Shown here one piece after another: positions 8,601 to 20,600 of a stretch of 64,000 bases of DNA (position 1 is the stretch's first letter; each line of letters begins with the position of its first letter). The position numbers and the translations under genes are program-made. Source of the stretch: Virgisporangium aliadipatigenens (GTDB lineage: Bacteria > Actinomycetota > Actinomycetes > Mycobacteriales > Micromonosporaceae); assembly GCF_016863615.1 (NCBI RefSeq), contig NZ_BOPF01000035.1:1-64000 (forward strand), given 5' to 3'. The notes below the pieces were generated by a model that saw only the letters and a list, made by a program, of their open reading frames with translations, did not search any database and was not told where the DNA came from.

Positions 8601-11600
8601 CCGGCGATTCCGGGATTGCTGGCCCGTTGGAACGCCTCCTCCCGGGCACTCAGCGGTACGCCGACCCGTCGCATGCCGCCCGGGGTCGACCGGTTTCCCG
8701 GCAGTTCGGCGCCCGGCGTCGACCTGGTCCGGTTCTGTCGACTGGCCATGACGGCAGCGAGGTCGGTCCACGGCCGCGCGGAGCCGGCGACCAGATTGCC
8801 GATGCTGAAGACGTCGGTGTAGTCGTCCCGCCCGACGAGGGTTGTCGATGCGTTGGCGACGGTTCTCGCCCGGCTGTGAAACTGTGCGGCCCGGGCCTTG
8901 AGCGCGTCGACATCGAGGCCCAGTGCGGCCGCCCGATCCCAGTCGCCCGTGCGGAAGATGTCGTGGACGACGGATTTGAGCGTCGGCCCGTCCGCCCGGC
9001 GGTTGTAGAACGCCGCGTTGTAGATCGCGGTCAGGATCTCCCGCGGGTTGCCCTGCCGCAGGAGGTCGCGGATCTGCGCGTCGTCGACGGCGGTGCCGAC
9101 CTGGCCGGCACTGGTCGGATCGTCCATGACGAACGAGCGCAGGGCCCGTTCGTCGCCGCCGGCCTCGAGCACCTCGAGCAGCCGCTGCGCGGTGGCGCGG
9201 AGGGCGCGCGAGACCCCCGGCCGGGCGAAGATCAGCCGGGGAAGGTCCGTCGATTCGAACCGTTCGGCGTGGACGGTGTACTCGGCGGTGTCCACGATCG
9301 GCCGGCGGCCGTACGGGCGTTCCGGGCTCCAGAAGGGCAGGGCGTTCTCGCGCAGCCGCTGCGGAGCCGTGGTACCGGGTAGGTGCGACTGGCGGACCGG
9401 CCGCGGGCGGGGCCTCGTGCGTGCCGCGAGCTGACGCGGGGTCGACCTGGTGATCTGCGCGGCGCGGTCGGTGGTGAGGCCGGATGCGGCGTCGAACCGA
9501 CTGCGGGTGGCCCGCGCGGTGTCCCACTGTTCGGCCCCGGATTCCGGTGCCGGGCGGGGAACGCCTGTGCTCCGGTCGATTCCGGCGATGTAGACGTCGC
9601 CGTCGGGTGTGGCCCAGACCGTTCCCTCGTGGGCGCCGGTGACGGTGAGGCCGGGGAAGTGTGTGGCGAGTTCGGCGATGAACTGCGGGCCGAGGTCGCA
9701 GTTGACGAGGTCGATGTCGCGCGGATTCGCCGCCCAGTGCGGGTCGCTCTTGATGAGGCCCGCGATCTCCGCGGGGGAACGGCCGGCGAGCACCCCTCGG
9801 CCGCCGTGGCCGTAGACGCGGAAGGTGGGTCCGGGGCCGTTGCGGGTGTGCGCCGCCACGAGTTCGCGATGGGCCGCGTCATCGGTGGCGAGCAGCGACA
9901 GCCCGGCACCGTCGGGCAGGTGGACAGCGGGTGGTGGCGCAGTGGTGCCGATGGGGACGGTGAGACTGTCCACAGTGGAACGCCACAACTGCCCGATCCG
10001 ATGCCGGACGGAGGAGCGGTACGTGGTGAGTGCTTCGGTGGCGTTGCGCAGCGCGGTGGCGAACCGTTCGGGATCCGCGGCCACGTCGGGTGTGACGCGC
10101 AGCGTGGTACCGCCGCGATGCCGGCCGACGGCCGCGTGGACCGCATCGTCGGCGGGCAGCGTGAGAGTGCTCCGCTCGGCGGCGTTCTGCGTCACGGTCA
10201 GCGTGAACGCTCCCCGCGGCGTGGCGACGTGCAGCGTGGCGCCGTTGTCGCGGACGTCGTACCACGTGGTGTCGCCCGGACGGGCCGCGTGCAGATGATC
10301 GACGGCGGCCCAGAGACGTTCCCGGGAAGGATGCCCGGCACGCGAAACCCGGACGGCCGCGGCGACGGCGAGGACCTCGGCGTCGGCGTCGTCCGGTGGT
10401 CGGAGCGGAACCTGCCGCAGCTGCTCCACCTCCGCGATCGCGGTGTCGCCGAGGTGGTGGGTGCGGCGCAGCTCGCGGCGGACGGCCGCCCAACGGCCCG
10501 CACTGTCCGGCTGCTCGGCGCGCAGCCCGAGATCGTCCAGCACGATCGCCAGTTCGTGGCGCAGCGCGACGACGTCGAGGTCGGTGCGGGCCGTGGCCCG
10601 CGGGTCGCGCGCGGTCGCCAGGTCGTCGAGGATCTCCCGTAGGTGGGCCACCTCGCCGCGGTCCAGGTGAGTCAGCCGAAGGCCGGTCGACGGCCGGCCG
10701 GGCGTCCGGGAGAGCACGGGCCCGTGGTGATGGAGGAGGTCACCGGCCCGGTGCCGGAGCCTTCGTTCCAGATGGTGGGCACGATATGCCTTGCGGGTCA
10801 ACGTGTCGACGGTCCAGGAGTAGACGCGCCGGTGTGCCCCGCGCCAGGGGCGGGTCTGTACCGGCACGATCGCGCGGTGCGCGGTGTCGGCGAGGGTCGT
10901 GAACGCGTCCACGGCCGCCACGAAGCCGCCGTTGTCCAGCGGCAACCCGGCGACCTCGGCGCGGGCGGCCCGGTCGCGGGCGACCTGCGCGTAGACCGGT
11001 TCGTTGGTCCGCAGGAGGGTCTCGCCCACGGCGGTACCGACCTGAACGGCGACGCCGGCACCCAGCACGATCGGGATGAGCGGGCCCGTGGCGAGCCAGC
11101 CGACCCCGGCGGCGATCCCGTAGCCGATGCTCTGCCCGACGAGTCCGGGCACGTGCTTGAAGAGAAGCTGATGGATCCACGGCACCACGGCCGGCCGGTA
11201 CGCCGTCGTGCCGTCGTCGAGAGTCGTCCGGGCCCGCCTGTTGACGGCGTTCTGGTCCACGGCGAGTGCCGCGCGTTCGGACAGCTTGCGCAGCCACGGA
11301 TGCCTGACGGTGCTCGCCGCCCGGTCGCGCTCGGCCGGCGCCCGCGTGGGATCGATGAGCGCGTCCATCAGTTCGATCGCCTGGTCGACCTGGCGCAGGG
11401 CGTCGAACGCGGCGACGGCCACCGAGTCGGCGAGCGCGACCGCTCGCTCCGGGTTCCCTCCGGCGCCGTACCCCAATCCGCGCGGGACGGACGCCACGAG
11501 CATCGCTTTCGCCAGATCCCAGCCGTTGCCCGTCCATGCGGCCACGGTGAACATGGGCAGTTGCATCCCGAAGTGTTGGAACGCCTCCCGCGCCGCGTTG

Positions 11601-14600
11601 TGCCAGATCCGTGCGCGACCCTGCGGGACACCCCGATCGACCGGGTCGTACGTGATGCGCGGACGGTCTTTCGGCGCGACGACGGCCTCGCGGACGCGCC
11701 GGAGGTAGTCGCGCCGCCGGTTCAGCTCCCGCAGCCGGTTGCCCACCTCGGCGCGCATGCCCCGGCGCATCGCCTCCAGGCGGTCCTTCGCCAGCCGCAG
11801 CTTCGCCACGTCGGCTTCGGGAAGGCCGGCGCCGGTGGCGCGCAGGCGGTCCTGCAGTTCGAAGCCGAAGTAGTGCAGCGCCTCGACGTAGGCGTTGCGC
11901 CGGTGGTCCGGCGAAGCCGCGTAGTAATGCCCGAACCGTCCCTTGGCAACGTCCTCCGCCCGGTCGGCCAGGTAGTCGGTCGCGGCGAACAGCGCGACGC
12001 TCTGGGCGGCGCCCGAGGCGAGCACGGTCGATCCGAGCGCCCAGTTGCCGGTTGCCGGGCCGGCGATCAACAGGCCGTAGATCGCGCTGAGGGCGCCGGC
12101 CGGCATCTGCTTGACCAGCGCCGTCGACGGACCGCCGCGGGCCGGCTTCCGGTAGCGGGCGACCGGTTCCGCGGCCTCGCGGTCGGCCAGCACGGGTCCC
12201 GACGCCCCGGCGCTGTTCAGAGCGGCGGCGGCCGTGTCCGCCACCCCTTGGGTCACGGCGAAGACGGTGGTGTTGGCGGCACTGTTGCCGATGATCGTGG
12301 GTGACCGCCCGACGACGGTACCGCTCGCCGCCGCCAACGCGGCGGACGGAAGGGCACCGCCGAGCCGCCGGATGACGTGTATTAGCGGCGGTGCCTTGCC
12401 GCTGAGTTCCGGTGCCACGTAGGCGCCGTCGACCCGGCCACGCAGTCCCTGAAGGTCGGTGCGGCGCTCCGGACTCAGGTTCCGCTGCTGCGCCGCGAGG
12501 TGGTCGCGGGCGCGGCGTTCGATGCGATCGAGCGGGGCGCGGATGATCCGTTCGGCGTAGCGGCCGGTGGTGTGCGCGCGGACGGCCCGTGCGACGGCGG
12601 ACCCGGACCGTTTGTCGGGGCTCGGACGCAACCCGAGTTCGGCCCGTGCCCGCCGACGCACCGCGAAGTGCTGGCGGCGGACCGCCTCGTGCTCGGCGAC
12701 GAGCCCGACGGCGATCAGGTCCACCTCGGACGCGTCGGGATGTGATTGCCGCCAGGCCCGCCGGGCGAGGTGTCCCGCGAGTTCGGTGGCGATCGCCGCA
12801 TCGCTGGCGTCGGAACGCACCCACAGCCGGCCGTCCCGCGACACGACCGCGTCGTCGCGGGAGTGGACCAGGCCGCGCCACTCGTCGACCGAAAGAACCC
12901 GCACCGGCAGGGCACGGATCGCCGCGGGGGTCACCGGGCCGTCGGTTCCGGCGGCCACCCGCAGGGTGACCGACCCGCCGTCGCGGGTGATCCCGAAGGC
13001 GCCGACCAGGTGCGGGGAGTGTGCGAGGAGGGAACGCCCGGCCCGGTCGAGCGCCTCCACCACCTGTTCGGTGCCGGCCTCCGTGCGGGTGTCCCACAGG
13101 CGGCGCAACACCTGCTCGGCCGTGCCCCCGCGGAGCACCCCGGCGGCGGCCATCCGTCGCAGCACCGTTTCCGCCCGGCGGGCGCCGCCGGTGCGGTCGC
13201 GAAACGCGCCGAGGCCCCGCAGCTCGTCGAGAACCCGGTCCTCCGCCGGCCCGCGCTCGTCCTCCGGCGCGGCGGCCAGCTCGGTCAACCGGTCGGCGAG
13301 GGAGCGGATCCGGCCGCGGTCGGCCGGGCTCAGACCGCGCAACCACCGTGGCCGGGAGCCCGGGGTCAGCCGGTCGGTCCGGGCACCCCGCACCAGCGCG
13401 CGGATCCGGGTGGCCGTCGCCGCCTCATGGGCGAGCTGGGTGCCGAAGCGCACGAGCTGCCGCGTGGTCTCCTCGACGGTGAGCCCGGGCGGGAGGGTGA
13501 GAACCGCGGGGCGTCTCCGGCCGGTCACGACGTCGTGCGCGGAGTCGGGTGCGAGCGCCAGGTGCGGGGCGTCGGCGTGCGGATCGATCACGACCCGTAG
13601 GCGTGAGTCGTGCCGGCCGTGGGTCACCGTGACCGTGTCGGTCGAACTGTCCACCATGGACAATCGTGTCCTGCCGCCGGATCGGGCGGCGGCAGTCACG
13701 GCGTCGTGGAGCGACGCGGCGGCGGCCGGCCCCGGCTCGGCCGTCTCGGGCTCGGCGGTCTCCGGTCCGTGGGTTTCCGGTCCGGGTTGTTCCGGCTCGG
13801 GCGTTTCGGGTGCGGGCGCTTCCGGCGCTGTCGGCCCGGCGCCGCCGTTGTCCGATGTGGACGGTCCGGGATCGCCGCTCGCCGCCCGGGAAGCGGTGCC
13901 GGTGAGCAGGAACCGGATCCGCTGCGGATGACGCGGTGCGCGGGCGTGTGCCGCGCCGCCGGCGCCGGAGTCCGTCGCGTCGCGTCCGGCGGCCTGGCCG
14001 TCGAGGAAGTACACGCCGTCGGCGCGGCGCACGACGTTGAAGACGTGCGAGTGGGACTCCGCGGTGGCGTCGACGACGAGGATGCCCCGGGCTCCGACCG
14101 GTTGCGCCGCCATCCGTGCCGTCACGACGTCGTAGCCCGACACGTCCTCGATCGGATGGTCGGCGTACCGCGACAGGTCGGAGACGTTCAGGGTGGTGGC
14201 GTCGGAGGCGCGGTGCCCGGTGCCCTCCGCGAGCGACAGGTCCGTGGCGATCGACGCGATGACGCAGTTCGTGTCGAAACCGAGCGGGTTCACCTCGGCA
14301 AGCCACGGGTAGTCGCGCCGGAGCACCTCGTCGGGCAGGCGCGGGCCGAGCGCCGGCCAACTCGGATCCGCCAGGCCGGCGACGTCGGGATTCAGCACGC
14401 GGTCGGCCACCCCGAACGACCGCAGCGCAGCGTTGCGGTCCGTGAGAGGCTCGGTCAGCGCCTTCTTCTTTTTCTTCCGCCCGGTGCGTGCCGGCACCGC
14501 CGTCGCCGCGAACGCCCGGTGGTAGTCGCGCAGCGCCACGCCCAGCGGGTTGTCCACCGGCGTCGGCGGCGGCACGTCGGGCACGGGGGTGCCGCCCCGT

Positions 14601-17600
14601 TCGGGCACGCGCCGGACGGACGAGGTCAGGGCGGCATCCCCGTGAACGTTGTTCAGCGGCGCGGGGCCGCTGGTGTAGCGGCCGCCGTTGCCACGCCAGC
14701 GGTACTGGTTGCGGTCGTTGCGGCCCTCGCTGCGTGAGTAGACGAGCAGGTCGACCGTCCACTCCTCGTTCACGACGAACGCGAACGTGACGCCCTGGTC
14801 GCCGCCGCGCAGGTGTGCGTGGCGGGCCGCGTTGAGGGCGAGCGTCTTTTCGCGTACGCCGACGCCGCCCTCGGCGAGCCGGCGCAGGACGTCGAGTTCC
14901 GCGGCGTCGAAGCCCTGTTGCGACTCCTGGCCGGCGTAGCGGACCACGCCGCTGTAGTGCCATGTGGACGGGTCGGCCGGGTCGAGCGCGACGCGACGGT
15001 TGGCGGTCTCGGCCCGGCCGCGGGCCTCGGCGGCCCGGCGTTCGGCAACGACGGCGTCCCAGACGGCGCGCGCCTGCCGCGTCAGGTCGTCGTCGGCAAC
15101 GATGTCGAGAGCCGCCGCCCAGCGGGCGATGTCGCGTTCCGGGTCGCGGTCAATCCCCGGGTTTTCCGCCAGGAAAGCGCGGAGGGTGTACTCGCCCGCG
15201 TGATGCGGGTGTTCGGCGATCGACGCGGCGATGTCGTCGTGGGTGCGCATGAGTTGGAGCAGTTCGGGGGAGTCCGCCAGCACGCCGGCGAGCGTCGTAC
15301 CGGATGCGTCCCGCAGGTGTTCGAAGAGGCGGGGGACGCGGTTGAGCCAGGCGCCCTCGCCGTCGCCGACCGGGTCCCGCGGCGCCGGCATGTCCACTGT
15401 GGACGCGGTCGCGGGTTCCGGGTCGGCGGTTTCGGGCTGCGGGCCCTGATCGGCCGGCTCGGGTCGCTCGGGTGGCGGCGACGGGGCGTCCGGGGCGGGC
15501 GCTGCGGGCCGGGGATGGACCGGTAGGGAGACGCCCACCGGCGCGCGGTGTGCCTGCGCCAGCGGTTCGCCCCCGACACTGTCGCGCGCGAGGGCGTCGA
15601 GCCGGTCGAGCGCCGGTTCGTCGTCGAGCACCTGCTGCCACTCGGTCCCGGTGAACCCCGTCGGCCCGGCGGCGAGCGCGGCGACCAGAGCGGGTCGCTG
15701 TTCCAACCGGCGCAGGCTCCGCGCGGTGAGCGTCTCGGCGAGGTTCTGGTCGTGGATGAGTGCCTGCCACGGGGACCTGTGGTCGAGTCCGTCCTTCCCC
15801 GGCCGGTATTCCCGCGCCGTGTCGATCAGCGTCCGGTCGCGCCGCAACGCCTGCACGAGCCACGGCCGGTCCGGCAGCGACTTCACGAGGTGCTCGTTGG
15901 ACGCGAGCGCCTCGGCCGTCCCCGGCAACGTGACGAGGCGCCGCAGGTCGGCGCTGCGCTGGAGTTCCCACACGATGGCGACGTGCTTCTTGAGCAGCGC
16001 TCGTACCGGCTTGCGGGTGAGCAGCGGCGCCATGTCGGGCTGCTCCGCGACGGCGTGCACGATCTCGGGGCGGAGCAGCAGGAACGCGAGCACGCCGTCG
16101 TTGGCGAAGAGGGCTTCGTGCACCGTGGGATCGCGCCGTTCGATCAGGTCGAGCAGCGAGTCGGCCCGCAGGAGTTCGTGCACGTGCCGCGCATCGGGGA
16201 GCAGGCCGCGCCGGGAGCAGAGACCCTCCAGCAGCACGGGACGCGACGCCAGTTCGTGGAGCGTCTCCTGGGGGCTCGCCGTGAGCGCGTCCAACACCGG
16301 CCGGCTCGACACGACGACCCGACGCACGTGCGGTGGCGCGTACATGAGATGGAAGGTCAGGTCCGCGTGTACCCGGAGTGTCCTGCGCAGGTGCTCGTCG
16401 TCCACGATGGCCGTGGCGAGCACCGCGTCGCGCACCATGAGCTGGCCGACCAGCCGCCTCTGCTGCACGTCCAGGTACAGCACATCGATCGCGAACGCGC
16501 GCGCGAGCCCGTCGTTCTCCAGGAGCGCCGCACGCAGGTCATGGTCGTCGGCAAGCAGTTGCCGGGTCGCGGACCGGTCGGCCACCATCGCGTGCAGCCG
16601 CGGGTCGGTGGCGAGCGCCGCGACGAATCGCGCGTCCTCCAACAGGATCCGCATGGCCCGCTCGGCGACGGCGAGTTCCCGCAGGAGCGGACTGTCGCGC
16701 AGGAGAGTCGCCACGGCCGGGTTGCGCACGACGGTGACCGCGAGCGACAGGCTCCCCGCGACCGCCGCTCGCACGTCGGTTTCGTCGGCGAGCAGCGCGT
16801 GCGGCTCACCCGACGTTTCGCTGCCGTCGGCGATGGCCCGGGCGGCGGCGAGATCGGCAGCGGTGACGGACTGCCCGTCGGGCGTCATGCGCACCGGGAA
16901 GGTGTCCGACAGGTGACCGTCGCTGGCGAGCACCGCGTCCAGGCGGGGATCGGTCAGGACCGTGGTGGGATCCCGCAGCTCGAGGAACGGCGCGATCACG
17001 TCCGCGGCCAGCACCTTTCGGGCGAGCTTCGCGGTGTCACCACCCGCGGCGAGCATCGTGTCCAATGTGGACATCAGCGTCGGGTCGTTCAGGAGCGCCG
17101 CCCAGTGCCGCGGTCCGACGTCGGCGAGCCCGGGCAGGTCGCCGAGCACGGCGAGGAGATGCGGGTGGTTCACCACGTCGAGCGTCGACGCGCCGATCGC
17201 ACCGTTGGCCTGCGGGTTGTGCGCGGTCAGCGCGACCAGGTCGGGTGAGTCGAAGTACCGTTCCAGCCGCTCGGTGTCGAACGCGTCCAGCAGCCAGGTG
17301 ACCTCGTCCGCCGCAAAGATCTTCGCGTAGTCCGCGTTTTCGCCGGCGCGGGAGACCATCGCGGGATCGGTGCGGTACCGGTCCGCCTGGCGCAGGCGGA
17401 ACACCGTCGTCTCCACGAGGGTCAGGCTTGTGCGCAGCGATCGCGCGAACGTCGCGAATTGCTCGGGGTACCTTTCCTGGAAATATCTCAGCGACGCCGC
17501 CGGCCCGACCGGAGTCTTCATCGCCGACGCGAGCAACGGCGAGTTGATCATCGCGCGCAACACGTCGGTACCCAACGTGGGTAACGGCGGCACGATAATG

Positions 17601-20600
17601 CCGTACGCCAACGACCGCAGCAGCCGGTGGTACTCGTGCGGCATCAGGCCGAGCGGCGCGGAGAGCGCCTCCTGCACGGACCTCACCCCGAACAGCAATA
17701 GGCTCGGGTCCTGCGGGCCGCGGGGCGTGCGCACCGTGCGATTCTCCGACAGCACCGGGCCGAGACCGGGGTTCAGTGCGAGAGCCCGCTGCACCGCGTT
17801 CCCCTGTGCCGACGTGACCGTGGCGGTCGTCCACGCGGGGGCGGTCTCCCCCTCGAACACCCCCGCCAGTTCCTTCGTGGGAACGTCGTCGTAGGCGCTC
17901 GGGTTCGCCGACAGCCGGTGCGCGACGGCCGGGTTCGCGATGGCCGCGCGCAGCGCGTTGCGCCCCGTGCCGGTGACGAGGCGTTGCACGAGCTTCGGCG
18001 CGTCGGCAAGCACATCCGCCAGTTCGGGCGCGGTGGCAAGCAGTCGCAACGGCTCGCGGTCGACCCGCAGTGCCACGTCGAGCACCTTGGGGGCGGCGAG
18101 GGCGGGGAGGGCGGACTGATACCGGTCGAGGTCCCGCAGCAGCGCCGGGTCGCGCACGATCCGGCCCCACTTCGTGTCGTCCAGGTTCATCTGCGATCCC
18201 CGGTGGTACACCAGCACGCCGAGGCCGGTGTGTTGGCGCAGCCGCACCGCGATCGAGTGTCGGTCCTCGGCGCGGCGCAGGAACTCGCGGAAACCGGGCT
18301 GGCCGGCGGCGATGAATCCCCAGACACACCCGGCCAACGCGTGGAACACCTCCGCATCGCCGCCGAGGTCGGCGTACAGCCGCGGGTATTGCTGCAACAG
18401 TGTGACGTCCGACGAGCCGGGCAGCGTGACGTAGGACTCCAGCACGGGATCGGCGAGCATGGCGTCGAGCGCCGAGGGATCGGCTCGCAACGCCAGGTGC
18501 ACCGCCGGAGAGTTGAGGACCCTTTGCCATCCGACCTGTGTCAGTTGCGCGACGCGCGTGGGATCGTGCCGCAGGAGGAGAACGATCGCCGGCGAGGCGA
18601 CTGCCTCCACGGCGACCACCGGGTTGTCGGTCAGCGCGCGGGTGACCTCCTTGGCGAGGACAGGAGGGCCGCTGTTGCCCTCCTCCACGAAGTACGTGGT
18701 GTACGCGGCCGTCGGCCACGTGTCGGTCCAGCCGCCGTCGCGGTGTGCCTGGGTGCGCAGAAAAGTGGCCAACCGGCGGCGGAACTGCGCGTTGTCGGGC
18801 ACCTGACGGTAGCCGCGCACCCTGGCGACGGCCTCCTCGATCTGCACATCGGTCGGGCCGGTGCCCGACGGATACGGCTGCGTCGACGCCGTGGCGGTGC
18901 GCGGCATCCCGGGGGAGCCGACCGGGGGGTCCAGCAGCGCGGCCGCCAGCGGGTGTCCGGTGTGGACGGTGTGCGAGGCAACCGGTCCGGTGTGGTCCAC
19001 CTGTGCGAGGGTGTCGTCCGGTCGGAACGGCAACGCGATCGGCCGCCGCAGGTCTTCAGGCAGGTCCATGGCTTCGACCAGGGCGTCGAAGGGAGTCAGG
19101 TCGTCGGAGTCGGCCAGGTCGGCGGAGTCGGCGAGGTCGGTGAGGTCGGCGAGATCGAATGAGGTGAAAGTCCCCGGCGCGAAGCCGTCCCAGGTGGCCG
19201 TCGACGCCTCGAGTTCGACCATCGTGAACGTGCCGTCGTGCTGCCGTTCGACGATGACGAGGTGGGGTCGGGCGCCGGCGGGATCGATCCGCACGACAGT
19301 GTGCGCACCCTGGCGGAGTTCCCGCAGGACGTCGAGACCGGCGGGACGGAACCTGCCGCCGAGGCGGCGACCCACATCGTCGATCGGGCGGCTGCCGTCG
19401 GTGTCCGATGTGGACACCACGCGGTAGCCGCCCAACACCGAGGCGACCCGGATCGCGCACTCCGGCCCACCGGTCCACGGCGGAAGAGCGCGCACCGCGG
19501 CGGCGAGCCTGCCGGAGACCGGTACGGGCGCACCCGCCGGGTCCCACGTCGCCGCGGCCACCGTCGGAGCGGACAGGAGTCTCGTTGCGACGTCGGTGGA
19601 CAGCCGGCGGCCCTGGGCCAGCCACTCGATCGTGACCTCGTCCGTCATCGGGTCGGACCGGGAGACGCCGACGATGAAGCGTTCTGTGCCCGGCCGCCGC
19701 ACGATCGTCATGGAGCCGGGTGCGGCAGCCAGCCCACGCGTCACGTCCTCGGCCGACACGACGGCGCCGAAGTGCGCTTCCGGCTCGTCCGACCGGTTGA
19801 AGAACGCCTGGTACCGCTCCTCCCAGGAGATGTCCTGCGACTGATTCACCAGTCCCGCGAACGACGGACCCACGAATTCGCTCGTCGTCATCACCCGCCC
19901 GTCGGGGTCGAGGAACAGCATCCGGGTGCCGAGGTCGTTCAGCAGCGCCATGCGCCGCGTGTCGGCCACGGCCGGCTGGTCGAACAGCCCCGGCTCGGTG
20001 GTGTCCACCCAGCGCGGCACCACGACCCCGGAGCGGTCGTCGGCCAACAGCCACGCCGCGGCACCGGTGCGCGGATCGTGCACGAGCACCATCGCTCCGG
20101 GGCGGCGGCGCAACGCCTGCCACAGGTCGGCGCGCGGCACGCCGTCCGTGGACCGCCACGCCGTGTGCAGCGCCTGCGGCACGACATCCACACGCACGTC
20201 GGGGTTCTGCTCGAACGTCGTCGCCGGCGGCACGGCCACGTCCGGGTGTGCGGCGACGAACGCCCCGAGGGTCCGCGCGGCGAGTTCGGCCGGGCCGGCC
20301 GGCAGCGGCGATTCGACGGTCCGGATCCATCCGGCGAGCCGCTCGGCGACGTGCCGGTTCCGCTGCCGCGGCGAGCTTCTCCTCTCCTCGGCGACCAGCA
20401 GTGCGGAACGCTGCTCCTCGCACTCGACCACGAACCCGCCGCCGTCATGCTGGACCGACCGCACCGCCTTGAACCGTCTACCGGCGGGGACCACGGCCTG
20501 CCGTCCGGTGCCGAGGGTCGGCCGTGCGGCGAGGACGAGTCGCACGTTTTCCGGACCCGGCGAGGCGAACGCGTCGAGCGTGCGCACCGTCGGCATACCG

